19,813 nt of DNA, taken from contig JBDRED010000033.1 in assembly GCA_043820025.1 (NCBI GenBank), forward strand, positions 1 through 19,813, in the 5' to 3' direction. The notes beneath the pieces are model-generated. The model did no database searches. It saw nothing but the letters and a program-made list of their open reading frames with translations, and was not told the origin of the DNA. The DNA comes from JBDRED01 sp043820025 [NCBI: Elusimicrobiota bacterium]. GTDB taxonomy: Bacteria > RUG730 > JBDRED01. The translations under genes were made by a program, and so were the position numbers. Below are positions 8,242-16,151 of the stretch, piece after piece; position 1 is the stretch's first letter, and each line of letters starts with the position of its first letter.

Positions 8242-9351
8242 ATGGACGAGATGGATATAACTATTATTGGCGCCGGTGTTGTTGGCCTTGCAATAGGAGC
8301 GATGCTCGCGAAGAATAATAGAGAAGTCACTGTTCTAGAAAAAAATGTGATGTTCGGACAGGAGACCAGCAGTAGAAACAGCGAGGTAATGCACTCCGGG
8401 ATACATTACAGGCCGGGTTCATTAAAGGCAAAGTTTTGCAGTCGCGGCAATGAGCTTTTGTATGATATATGCGAAAAGAATTCGATTAATTATTCAAGGA
8501 TTGGAAAGCTGACTGTAGCGATTAATGACGATGAACAAAAAATATTACTCGAATTATTGGATATGGGAATAAAAAACGGAGTTAAAGGACTGAAAGTGCT
8601 TGATAAAAAAGAGGCTAATGAAATTGAGCCCGGTGTTAATGCGGTTGGAGCATTGTATTCGCCAAATACAGGTATAATTGACTCGCATAATCTTATGAAA
8701 TATTATGAAAGCGAGATTAATCATAATAACGGTATTGTTGTTTACGACTCTGAAGTTGTTGAAATAAAGAAAGAAAATGACCGGTATTTAATAAAAATAA
8801 AAAAAGATGATTATGCGTTTAAGTCGAGAGTGGTTATTAATTCAGCAGGACTCGGCGCGCATGAGATTGCGGCAATGGCCGGAATAGATATTAATAAAGC
8901 TGGTTACCGGATACAATTCTGCAAGGGAGAGTATTTCGCGCTCAGTAAAAAACTCCCAATAAAGCATCTTATCTATTCAGTGCCAAAAGAGCTTGGACTG
9001 GGTATACATGTGGTGATTGACCTTGGAGGAAATTATAAACTGGGCCCTAACGCTTTTTTCGTGGATAAAATTGATTATAAGGTAGATCCTTCGCATATTG
9101 ATGAGTTTTATGAATCAGCGAAAAAATATTATTCTGACGTAGCTCAAAGCGATCTGCATCCTGATATGTCAGGCATAAGGCCAAAATTAAAATACGAAAA
9201 AAATGGTTATAGGGATTTTATAATACGCGACGAAAAGGATAAAGGCTTTCCAAATTTTATTAATCTTATCGGCATTGAATCTCCGGGCCTTACATCAGCT
9301 CCTGCGATTGCGGAGTATGTAAAAAGTATTTTAGATAAGAGGATAATATAA
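8242..9351 (+). CDS. lhgO: L-2-hydroxyglutarate oxidase/dehydrogenase-like FAD enzyme
   Basis: The 369-residue protein belongs to the DAO-type FAD oxidoreductases. The dinucleotide-binding motif IIGAGVVG is at residues 8-15 with the acidic end at Glu33. The LhgO-type signature SSRNSEVMHSGIHYRPGSLKA (from 43) and the C-terminal GIESPGLTSAPAIAEYV are both present. LhgO enzymes oxidise L-2-hydroxyglutarate to 2-oxoglutarate and pass electrons to the membrane quinone pool in characterised cases. The start at 8242 is chosen because GGGGA (8231-8235) precedes it at good spacing and residues upstream of it are not part of the fold. An ATG at 8212 lacks a ribosome site. The stop overlaps the next start (TAATG). 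Substrate specificity is inferred from family resemblance, so a related 2-hydroxyacid is possible. Confidence 0.85.
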   Translation: MDEMDITIIGAGVVGLAIGAMLAKNNREVTVLEKNVMFGQETSSRNSEVMHSGIHYRPGSLKAKFCSRGNELLYDICEKNSINYSRIGKLTVAINDDEQKILLELLDMGIKNGVKGLKVLDKKEANEIEPGVNAVGALYSPNTGIIDSHNLMKYYESEINHNNGIVVYDSEVVEIKKENDRYLIKIKKDDYAFKSRVVINSAGLGAHEIAAMAGIDINKAGYRIQFCKGEYFALSKKLPIKHLIYSVPKELGLGIHVVIDLGGNYKLGPNAFFVDKIDYKVDPSHIDEFYESAKKYYSDVAQSDLHPDMSGIRPKLKYEKNGYRDFIIRDEKDKGFPNFINLIGIESPGLTSAPAIAEYVKSILDKRII

Positions 9352-10025
9352 TGCTGAGTATTGGGCACAGAGGCTTTAAAGGATTATGCTTAGAAAATAC
9401 GCTCGAATCATTTGGCAAGGCTATTGCGCTAAAAGCTGATATGATAGAATTTGATATTCGCAGATGCAGAACCGGCGAGATATTTGTTATACACGACAGA
9501 GGGCTGAAGCGCGTGTCCGGGATTGATAAATCAATAAGGCATTCAGATTACAATACTATTAAAAAGATCACATTAAAGAATGGCGAAAAACTTTTGACAT
9601 TGGAAGAAGTTTTATCATTTATTAACAAGAGGGTAATGGTTAATATCGAGATAAAAGAAAAGGGTCTTGAAAAAGATGTGGCGGATATTATTAATAAGTA
9701 TGTAAAAAAATATAAATGGAACCGCAAAAACATTATTGTTTCATCATTTAATATATCATGCTTAAGGAACTTTAGAAGGCTTGATAAGTACGCAAAAATA
9801 GGCATACTTAAAAAAAGTTTTAATAAAAAATCTCTAGATATTGCGCATGAGATAAAAGCGTACTCAATGCATCTTAATTTAAGGTCAGTAACAAAAAAAA
9901 TCGTTGATATTTGTCACAATAACGGGTTAAAGGTCCTTGTGTGGACAGTGAATAAACCTCTTGAAAAGGATAGACTGCAGTCATGGAAAACAGATGGAAT
10001 ATTTTCAGATATACCTCTCATTTAA
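9351..10025 (+). CDS. Glycerophosphodiester phosphodiesterase
   Basis: The 224-residue protein is a compact GDPD-family TIM barrel that hydrolyses glycerophosphodiesters to glycerol 3-phosphate and an alcohol. The opening SIGHRGFKG supplies catalytic His6 and Arg7. ENTLESF follows, then metal-site Glu33 and Asp35 in IEFDIR and the second catalytic His48 in VIHD. A further metal-ligand acid lies in VNIEIKEK. There is no signal peptide or membrane segment, so a cytoplasmic UgpQ-like role is likely. The start overlaps the lhgO-like stop by one base, which implies translational coupling. The protein is at the short end of the family but no motif is missing. Confidence 0.92.
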   Translation: MLSIGHRGFKGLCLENTLESFGKAIALKADMIEFDIRRCRTGEIFVIHDRGLKRVSGIDKSIRHSDYNTIKKITLKNGEKLLTLEEVLSFINKRVMVNIEIKEKGLEKDVADIINKYVKKYKWNRKNIIVSSFNISCLRNFRRLDKYAKIGILKKSFNKKSLDIAHEIKAYSMHLNLRSVTKKIVDICHNNGLKVLVWTVNKPLEKDRLQSWKTDGIFSDIPLI

Positions 10026-10179
10026 CCCAAAAACACCCTTTAAAATAAAGCATATTTAACCTCCTTTACAAATAGCTGATTCTATGCTTAAGTTATATTA
10101 GGAACAAAAACAGTCATTCTGATTAGTTTAGAAAATTGAAATTTTGAATTCTTGATTAAGCGTTTAGGGGGTGGCTATC
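10026..10179. other. Non-coding spacer upstream of the small ORF
   Basis: This is the first part of a roughly 570-base gap between the phosphodiesterase and the efflux operon. It is AT-rich. No gene, clear promoter pair or terminator hairpin is visible. The rest of the gap holds the 49-codon ORF, a long inverted repeat, a second hairpin and a weak promoter, listed separately. Confidence 0.6.
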
Positions 10180-10329
10180 ATGCAGATGGATTTTAATTAT
10201 AAGAGAATGATTTCAAGGAGAGAACGAAGAAAACATATTTCGAAAAAGGAAAGGAATTTTGCTAAGAATAAGCATGAACAATATGCGTCAACAGGAAGAG
10301 AACATATGAAACGCTGTTCCTGGCGTTAA
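10180..10329 (+). CDS. Small very basic protein, 49 residues, function unknown
   Basis: The ORF begins with ATG at 10180, eight bases after a strong Shine-Dalgarno-like GGGGG (10167-10171) within TTAGGGGGTGG. It ends with TAA at 10327-10329. Roughly a third of the residues are Lys, Arg or His, with clusters ISRRERRKH and ISKKERN. A single Cys46 lies near the C-terminus, which reads KRCSWR. There is no signal peptide or membrane segment. Such composition fits a nucleic-acid- or ribosome-binding peptide, but no family is recognised and this is inference only. The main support for a real gene is the ribosome binding site and its place directly before a terminator-like inverted repeat. It could also be a chance ORF. 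Confidence 0.5.
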   Translation: MQMDFNYKRMISRRERRKHISKKERNFAKNKHEQYASTGREHMKRCSWR

Positions 10330-10338
10330 GAATATTTT

Positions 10339-10400
10339 AGGGGACGTTTGAAAATACGCAAAAAGTGATATTATTCATTATTTTTGCATAAACGTCCCCT
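10339..10400. repeat. 62-nt imperfect inverted repeat, possible terminator
   Basis: AGGGGACGTTT (10339-10349) pairs perfectly with AAACGTCCCCT (10390-10400). An inner stem, GCAAAAA (10358-10364) with TTTTTGC (10381-10387), encloses a 16-nt loop. It starts 10 bases after the small ORF stop and ends next to TTTAA. The GGGGAC...GTCCCC tips resemble the repeats around gltB, although the inner sequence differs. It may end the small-ORF transcript on either strand, or be a REP/MITE-like element. Confidence 0.75.
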
Positions 10401-10437
10401 TTAACTTATCCCTGCATCTCTCTGTCATCATAACATA

Positions 10438-10463
10438 TCTCCCCGGATCTGCCGGAGCGGAGA
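10438..10463. other. GC-rich hairpin upstream of the efflux operon
   Basis: TCTCC-CCGG, loop ATCTG, then CCGG-AGC-GGAGA gives two short stems (5 and 4 bp) separated by a 3-nt bulge. It is notably GC-rich for the surrounding spacer and has no T-run after it. It lies 135 bases before the tolC-like start. A role is not evident. Confidence 0.35.
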
Positions 10464-10479
10464 AACACCTTATTTATCA

Positions 10480-10512
10480 TTGACTTTGTCAAAAATAATG
10501 CTTCAATAGAAT
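10480..10512 (+). promoter_or_regulatory. Weak candidate promoter for the efflux operon
   Basis: TTGACT (10480-10485) and TTGTCA (10486-10491) lie back to back, followed by TAGAAT at 10507-10512. Spacings are 21 and 15 bases, both outside the ideal 16-18, so the match is weak. It is nevertheless the best candidate in the spacer before the ATG at 10598. Confidence 0.3.
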
Positions 10513-10597
10513 ATAGGCTTAGATGTAACAATTAATATAGATTGAGCGTCTAATTAATGAACGTATTTTTGATCGGATTGAGATTGGAGTAAGATTA

Positions 10598-11848
10598 ATG
10601 AAAAAACGCTTGGAAACGCTTGTAGCCGGATTGTTCATAATCTTAATTTTAAATAACCTTTATGCGCAGAATGAATATTCATGGACTGACTGTGTGAAGC
10701 AGACATTAGAAAATAACCCGGATCTTATTTCCTCAAAACAGAATATTTTGCAGGCAGGGTCTTCGCTTATTATATCTAAAAGCAACAGATATCCTTCGGT
10801 GCAGGGGGGGCTTAGCAAACAATTCACAGAAACATCATCTGATTCTTACAGTTTGTCTGCGAGCCTGTTATTATTTAACGCAGGACGAGTAACAAACCAG
10901 ATAAAGAAATCCCAATATTCGCTTACTCAAGCTGAAACTGAATACGCGATTGTTTCTTCTAAAATACGCCGCGATTTGCGCTCAGCCTTTATTGACCTCT
11001 TAACATCGCAGGAAAACTTTGAGCTGTCTAAAAAAATATTTGAGCGAAGAAAAAATCAAAGCGACCTAATTGAACTTCGTTATGAAGCAGGCAGAGAACA
11101 TAAAGGCTCTCTGATGACAGCGCAGGCGCTTACCGAACAGGCTGCGTTTGATGTGAAAAAAGCAGAAAGAAATATCAGGCTTGCTCAAATAAATCTTTCA
11201 AAAGTTATAGGAATAGACATATCTTATAATGCATCGGTTGAAACAGCCGAAGGAACATTTGACGCTGACTTCCGGTTTGATAAGGATATTGACTTTGATT
11301 CTTTAATGAACAATAATCCCTCTATTGTAAGAGGCGGTCTTGATAAGGATATTGCGCTCATAAATAAAAAAATATATAAGGCCGATCTTTTCCCCAGCCT
11401 CTCAGCCAGCGCCAGGCACAGCGGGTCTATTAGCGAGGCTGATTCAGACAATAATATTACAACCGGAATGAGTTTATCTATTCCAATATTTGAAGGCGGA
11501 AGCATAAGAGAGAATGTGAAAAAAGCTGACTACGCATTAAAACAAAAACAATCAGATTTTATTTCTTTACGCAACGACATTATTTATTTGCTCCAGGAAA
11601 GATATACGGCGTTTCAAAACGCGTGTGACAATGTTTCTATTCAAAAAAGATTTTATGACGCGGCTCTTGAGAGAGCGACAATTTCCGAAGCGCAGTATTC
11701 ATCAGGATTATTATCATTCGATGATTGGATAGTTATAGAGGATAATTTAGTAAGTTCTCAAAGGTCATTACTTAATGCGAAAGCTTCCGCTCTAATAAAT
11801 GAAGCTGAATGGATATACGCACAAGGAGGAACGCTTGAAAATGAATAA
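10598..11848 (+). CDS. TolC-family outer-membrane efflux protein
   Basis: The 416-residue protein starts with a clear signal peptide: KKR, a hydrophobic stretch, then LYA with probable cleavage after Ala23. The mature part consists of two outer-membrane-efflux repeats with long amphipathic helices and beta-strand segments, typical of TolC trimers that form the exit duct across the outer membrane. Characteristic pieces include LLLFNAGRV in the first half and SIPIFEGGSIRENVKKADY in the second. GGAG at 10586-10589 is well placed for the ATG. The last eight bases overlap the adaptor gene (ATGAATAA), so the two are translationally coupled. With the following genes it makes a complete tripartite pump. 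Substrate cannot be read from this subunit. Confidence 0.92.
   Translation: MKKRLETLVAGLFIILILNNLYAQNEYSWTDCVKQTLENNPDLISSKQNILQAGSSLIISKSNRYPSVQGGLSKQFTETSSDSYSLSASLLLFNAGRVTNQIKKSQYSLTQAETEYAIVSSKIRRDLRSAFIDLLTSQENFELSKKIFERRKNQSDLIELRYEAGREHKGSLMTAQALTEQAAFDVKKAERNIRLAQINLSKVIGIDISYNASVETAEGTFDADFRFDKDIDFDSLMNNNPSIVRGGLDKDIALINKKIYKADLFPSLSASARHSGSISEADSDNNITTGMSLSIPIFEGGSIRENVKKADYALKQKQSDFISLRNDIIYLLQERYTAFQNACDNVSIQKRFYDAALERATISEAQYSSGLLSFDDWIVIEDNLVSSQRSLLNAKASALINEAEWIYAQGGTLENE
11823..11829 (+). promoter_or_regulatory. Ribosome binding site that fixes the adaptor start
   Basis: AAGGAGG lies inside the end of the tolC-like gene, 11 bases before ATG at 11841. The in-frame ATG at 11799 would put about 14 polar residues in front of the membrane anchor and has no comparable site, so 11841 is preferred. 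Confidence 0.8.
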
Positions 11849-12812
11849 GAAAATAATTTTAATTATAACAATCAGTATTGCGGTTTTGATTATAGGGTTT
11901 ATCTCTACAAAGAAAATTAAGAAACAGGAGAAGGAAGTTACTGAAATAATAAGAGTAACTTATGGAAGCATTAAAACATTCATTTCAACAACAGGAATAG
12001 TAGACCCGCAAAACAGGCTGGAAATAAAACCCCCAATTACAGGGCGCATGGACGAGATTCTTGTGGAGGAAGGCGCCAAGGTTAGAAAAGGACAGATAAT
12101 CGGGTGGATGAGTTCAACTGAGCGCGCGGCTCTTTTAGATACCGCTTACTCGCAGGATAAAGATACCGTAGAATATTGGAAATCAGTGTATAAGCCTACA
12201 CCTATCATAGCGCCAATAAATGGAAGCGTGATTGTGCGAGCTATTGAACCGGGCCAATCTGTGACTCAGACCAGCGCTATATTTGTATTGTCAGACAAGT
12301 TGATTGTAAAAGCATATGTTGATGAAACTGATATAGGAAGAGTAAAGAAAGGCCAGAGCGCGGATATATCGCTCGACGCGTATCCTGAGGCGCATGTGCA
12401 AGGCATGGTCAGCCATATTTCTTATGAAGCGGTTACAGTTAACAATGTAACAATGTACGAGGTTAATATTCTGCCTCGTGATATTCCATCGATTTTTCGT
12501 TCAGGCATGAGCGCTAATATTGAAATAGTTGAGCAGGATAAAAAAAATATTTTAGTAATCCCGCAAGAAGTGGTAATACAAAACAAAAACAAAAAAACAG
12601 TGTTTGTCCTTAATAACGGACAAACCGCAGAGGTTAAAATCAAAACAGGCTTATCAGACGAACAAAATATAGAAGTTATAGAGGGATTGGAGGAAGGCGA
12701 TTCTATTGTGACAACAAGGAAAGTATATAAATTGTCAAATTCCGAAGAAGGCAAATCAAATCCTTTTATGCCGCAGAGAAGGCAGAGTAATAGAAATAAA
12801 AAATCAAGCTAA
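11841..12812 (+). CDS. MacA-like periplasmic adaptor (HlyD/RND family) with short hairpin
   Basis: The 323-residue protein has an N-terminal membrane anchor (residues 4-21, MNKKIILIITISIAVLI) followed by a periplasmic adaptor fold. The lipoyl/barrel-sandwich half-motifs are GRMDEILVEEGAKVRKGQIIG and PIIAPINGSVIVRAIEPGQ. The beta-barrel domain contains VDETDIGRVKKGQ and a membrane-proximal domain follows (VIPQEVVIQ...GLSDEQNIEVIEGLEEGD). Between the lipoyl halves there are only about 30 residues, where canonical MacA has a long coiled-coil hairpin that meets TolC. The C-terminus is a basic, polar tail. It sits between the TolC-like and MacB-like genes and is expected to bridge them. The short hairpin is seen in the sequence; its effect on assembly is inference. 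Confidence 0.9.
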   Translation: MNKKIILIITISIAVLIIGFISTKKIKKQEKEVTEIIRVTYGSIKTFISTTGIVDPQNRLEIKPPITGRMDEILVEEGAKVRKGQIIGWMSSTERAALLDTAYSQDKDTVEYWKSVYKPTPIIAPINGSVIVRAIEPGQSVTQTSAIFVLSDKLIVKAYVDETDIGRVKKGQSADISLDAYPEAHVQGMVSHISYEAVTVNNVTMYEVNILPRDIPSIFRSGMSANIEIVEQDKKNILVIPQEVVIQNKNKKTVFVLNNGQTAEVKIKTGLSDEQNIEVIEGLEEGDSIVTTRKVYKLSNSEEGKSNPFMPQRRQSNRNKKSS

Positions 12813-12844
12813 AGCGTTTATGATGCGAGGCGAACGAGGGCAAT

Positions 12845-14824
12845 ATGATTGAACTTAAAAATATTTCAAAAACATACACTATGGGTTCAACTGATGTGCA
12901 TGCTCTGCAAAATATTTCAATCACTATTGAACAGGGAGATTATGTCGCCATCATGGGCCCTTCAGGCTCAGGTAAGTCAACACTTATGCATGTGTTAGGG
13001 TGCCTGGATAAGCCTGACAGCGGTTCGTATAAAATATTCGGAAAGGAGATGACTCTCTTTTCCCAAGACGAGCTGGCTGTGTTACGTAATAGAATAGCGG
13101 GTTTTGTTTTTCAGCAGTTTTTTCTGCTTCCGAGAATTTCTGCTCTAGAAAATGTGGAATTGCCTCTAATGTACGCGGGTAAACGCCATTTAAAAGAAAA
13201 TGCTTTAAAAAAAATTGAAGAAGTGGGCCTTTTGGATAGAGCAAAACACAGGCCTAATGAACTTTCAGGCGGGCAGCAGCAGAGAGTAGCAATAGCGAGA
13301 GCTTTGGTAAATGATCCGATAATCATATTTGCTGACGAGCCTACCGGTAATTTAGACACCAAAAGCGAAATTGAAATAATGAATGTCTTTAAAAAATTAA
13401 ATGAATCAGGCAAAACTGTAATAATGGTAACTCACGAAAAAGACGTGGCAGTAAACGCGAAACGAATAATAAGCATGCGCGACGGATATATAATTTCTGA
13501 TGAAAGAATAAGCAAGATAACTGCTGTTCAAGAACATAGTAAAGATAAACATAAGAAGATTATAATTGCTGACGAGAATGGCAAGATAAAAGGAGCGGAG
13601 ATCAAGGACCATTTTAAACAGGCATTTCACTCTATCTTTTCTCATAAAATGCGCACAGCGCTATCAATGCTGGGAATACTAATTGGAGTTGGAGCTGTGA
13701 TAGCTATGTTAGCATTAGGACAGGGCGCTAAGGTTGCAATGGAAAAAACATTAAGCTCTCTTGGTTCAAATCTTTTGGTAATAAGGCCGGGATCGCATAG
13801 AATGCGCGGCGTTTCAATGGAATCAGGAACGGTCACAAGATTTACATTAGAAGACGCTGACGCTATAGCAAATATCAAAAGCGTAGTTAAAAGCGTATCA
13901 GGGAATGTGCAGGGACGGGGGCAGGTAACATTTGGCAATAAAAACTGGAACACAACCATTTCAGGCACAGGCACAGACTACGCGTCAATGCATGCGGCTA
14001 CGCCTGTTTTTGGAAGATATTTTAATAAGGAAGAAATTAAAACAAGAAAGCGGGTCGCTGTGATTGGGCAGACAATAGCGCGCGAGCTTTTTGAACACAT
14101 TGATCCTGTCGGCAAAACTATTAAGATTAACCGCATATCATTCTATGTGGTGGGAATATTGCCTGAAAAAGGAAGCGGCGGCTTTGGCGGCCGTGACCAG
14201 GATGATGTAATTGTTATTCCTGTTACAACAGCTATGTACAGGCTTCTTGGTAAGATTTATGTTGATAATATTGAAGCTGAAATTAAAGATTCGACTCTAA
14301 TGGATAAAGCTGAAACCGAGATTCGGGATTTAGTTACTAAACGTCACAAAATACGCGAGAAAGCTGACGAGGAAAATAGTTCGTTTGAAATCCGCAATAT
14401 GGCTGAGATACAAGAAGCTGTGGCAAAAACCAGCCGGACTATGACAGTACTGCTGGGATCAATAGCTCTAATCTCCCTGCTTGTCGGCGGTATTGGTATT
14501 ATGAATATAATGCTTGTGTCTGTGACAGAAAGGACAAGGGAAATAGGTCTCAGAAAAGCTATTGGAGCGCGCAAATCTGATATTATCATACAGTTTTTAA
14601 TTGAGGCGGTTGTAATGACATTTATTGGCGGCCTGCTCGGTATATTGTTTGGTTCAGGCGCAGCTATGCTGTTGACAGCTATTGCTAAATGGTCTATATA
14701 TATTTCAAAATCATCAATAATAATCGCGACAACATTTTCTATAGCTGTTGGAATAATATTTGGTATATGGCCTGCTCGAAAAGCGTCTCAGCTTGATCCA
14801 ATCGAAGCCCTCAGATACGAATAA
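12845..14824 (+). CDS. MacB-type ABC transporter, fused ATPase and permease
   Basis: The 659-residue protein joins an ABC ATPase (about 1-225) to a MacB-type permease. Walker A is GPSGSGKST at 38-46, the signature LSGGQQQRVA starts at 140, and Walker B with catalytic glutamate is FADEPTGNLD (Asp164, Glu165). Membrane helix 1 lies near 272-293 (MLGILIGVGAVIAMLAL). A large periplasmic MacB_PCD domain follows to about 520, then the FtsX-like region with three helices and ends ARKASQLDPIEALRYE. MacB proteins act as dimers that drive peptide, lipid or macrolide extrusion from the periplasm through the adaptor and TolC. GAGGG at 12836-12840 precedes the ATG. The gene follows the adaptor by 32 bases, making a three-gene operon. 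Cargo is unknown. Confidence 0.94.
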   Translation: MIELKNISKTYTMGSTDVHALQNISITIEQGDYVAIMGPSGSGKSTLMHVLGCLDKPDSGSYKIFGKEMTLFSQDELAVLRNRIAGFVFQQFFLLPRISALENVELPLMYAGKRHLKENALKKIEEVGLLDRAKHRPNELSGGQQQRVAIARALVNDPIIIFADEPTGNLDTKSEIEIMNVFKKLNESGKTVIMVTHEKDVAVNAKRIISMRDGYIISDERISKITAVQEHSKDKHKKIIIADENGKIKGAEIKDHFKQAFHSIFSHKMRTALSMLGILIGVGAVIAMLALGQGAKVAMEKTLSSLGSNLLVIRPGSHRMRGVSMESGTVTRFTLEDADAIANIKSVVKSVSGNVQGRGQVTFGNKNWNTTISGTGTDYASMHAATPVFGRYFNKEEIKTRKRVAVIGQTIARELFEHIDPVGKTIKINRISFYVVGILPEKGSGGFGGRDQDDVIVIPVTTAMYRLLGKIYVDNIEAEIKDSTLMDKAETEIRDLVTKRHKIREKADEENSSFEIRNMAEIQEAVAKTSRTMTVLLGSIALISLLVGGIGIMNIMLVSVTERTREIGLRKAIGARKSDIIIQFLIEAVVMTFIGGLLGILFGSGAAMLLTAIAKWSIYISKSSIIIATTFSIAVGIIFGIWPARKASQLDPIEALRYE

Positions 14825-14917
14825 TCTTCAATAAATTTTCTGCTTAGTCAGCGTATGATTCTGCCGGCCTTGAATGTTCTTGCTTGGAGTCAGAATAATA
14901 TGTATACTTGCGTTAAT

Positions 14918-14946
14918 TTTACGGCGTTTTGAATAAGGAATATACT
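14918..14946 (+). promoter_or_regulatory. Sigma70-like promoter for the DUF4015 gene
   Basis: TTTACG (14918-14923, 4 of 6 consensus bases) stands 17 bases before TATACT (14941-14946, 5 of 6). The predicted start, near 14953, leaves a 20-base leader containing AAGGTG at 14961-14966 and ATG at 14973. The rest of the 14825-14972 gap shows no gene or clear terminator. Confidence 0.5.
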
Positions 14947-14956
14947 GCAACAGTAT
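14942..14956. promoter_or_regulatory. Inverted repeat over the -10 and start site, possible operator
   Basis: ATACTG-CAA-CAGTAT is a perfect 6-bp inverted repeat that overlaps the -10 hexamer and the predicted transcription start. This is a typical place for a repressor site, but chance occurrence of such a short repeat cannot be excluded. Confidence 0.35.
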
Positions 14957-14972
14957 TTCAAAGGTGAATTAA

Positions 14973-16073
14973 ATGATGAAACGAATATTAAAATATTTTG
15001 TATGTCTTGGCATAATTAGTTTTATTATTGTGAGCTGTTGTATGGCTAATAGGAACTTATTATATGCAACATTTTTTAAATCTTCTTACAAGATTGATTC
15101 AAAGCCAAAATATGTGAGGGGTATTCATATAACGCCTTGGTCAGCAGGTTCGTTAAAATATAGAGAGAAAATTAATAAATTAATCGAGAATACCGGGCTT
15201 AACACGATTGTTATTGCCGTTAAAGAGTATAATGGAGAGGTTTATATCCCGGACGTAACGCAGGCGATAGAATTTAAAGCCTACGTTAAAGCGATGCCTG
15301 ATATTAAAAAATATTTAGAGACGCTTCAAGATAAGGGAGTATATACGGTCGCGAGAATAGTTGTGTTTAAAGACGACATAGCCGCAAGAAAAAAACCGGA
15401 ATGGGCAGTTGAAACAAAGAATGGAGAAATCTGGCAGGATAGAAGAAATCAGGCATGGTTAGACCCATATAATAGAGATAATTGGGAGTATACGTTCAGT
15501 ATTGCCGATAAATGTGTTGAATTGGGATTTGATGAATTGCAATTTGATTACATTAGATTCCCTTCAGATGGAGTTATCAGTAATTGCAAATATAGCGTTC
15601 CGCATTCTTCAACAACGGCTGTGATGGCAATATGCGCTTTTTTACAGGAAGCTCAGCAAAGGTATAAAACGAATCTTGGCGTGCCTATCTCAATAGATGT
15701 TTTTGGATTAACAACCTCGGCTGATGACGATATGGGGATCGGGCAGATAATAGTTGAGATGGAGAAATATGTGGACTATATTTGTCCTATGGTTTATCCG
15801 TCGCATTATGCCAAAAATACATATGGACTGGCTGACCCTGACTCACAGCCTTATGAAACTATAAATATCGCTCTAATAGACGCGAAGGAAAGATTAGGCG
15901 AGAATATTTCTAAACTTCGTCCATATCTGCAAGATTTTACAGTAAAATATCGTTATGGCAAAAAAGAGATATTAGATCAGATAAAAGCTTGCGCTGATAA
16001 CGGTATTTTTGAATGGACATTGTGGAATCCGCGATCTGCATATACTGATGGTGTATTTGACGAGGATAAGTAG
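14973..16073 (+). CDS. DUF4015-type putative glycoside hydrolase, probable lipoprotein
   Basis: The 366-residue protein fits the putative glycoside hydrolase family PF13200 (DUF4015), a TIM-barrel group related to other sugar hydrolases. Family landmarks are VRGIHITPWSAGS near residue 49, NTIVIAVKEYNGEV, DELQFDYIRFPSDG from 187, VDYICPMVYPSHY and the C-terminal ILDQIKACADNGIFEWTLWNP. Asp192, in QFDYIRFP, is a candidate active-site acid. The N-terminus has KR, a hydrophobic core and IVSC at 19-22, a fair lipobox, so it may be lipid-anchored in the envelope; a plain signal anchor is the alternative. A second ATG follows immediately at 14976. It likely acts on an extracellular or periplasmic polysaccharide, with substrate unknown. 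Confidence 0.85.
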   Translation: MMKRILKYFVCLGIISFIIVSCCMANRNLLYATFFKSSYKIDSKPKYVRGIHITPWSAGSLKYREKINKLIENTGLNTIVIAVKEYNGEVYIPDVTQAIEFKAYVKAMPDIKKYLETLQDKGVYTVARIVVFKDDIAARKKPEWAVETKNGEIWQDRRNQAWLDPYNRDNWEYTFSIADKCVELGFDELQFDYIRFPSDGVISNCKYSVPHSSTTAVMAICAFLQEAQQRYKTNLGVPISIDVFGLTTSADDDMGIGQIIVEMEKYVDYICPMVYPSHYAKNTYGLADPDSQPYETINIALIDAKERLGENISKLRPYLQDFTVKYRYGKKEILDQIKACADNGIFEWTLWNPRSAYTDGVFDEDK

Positions 16074-16151
16074 GGACAGCGCATACTTTCTATATCCAAT
16101 CCGGTAAATAGGTCTCTGTCTCTAATTTTCTATTAATTGCGAAGGATTTTT

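Noticed and set aside
11799-11840. Earlier ATG start for the adaptor
   Set aside because: It has no ribosome site and would add a polar stretch in front of the membrane anchor; AAGGAGG supports 11841.
12984-13974. Several minus-strand ORFs opposite macB
   Set aside because: All are antisense to strongly conserved ABC ATPase and permease sequence and have no ribosome sites or recognisable domains.
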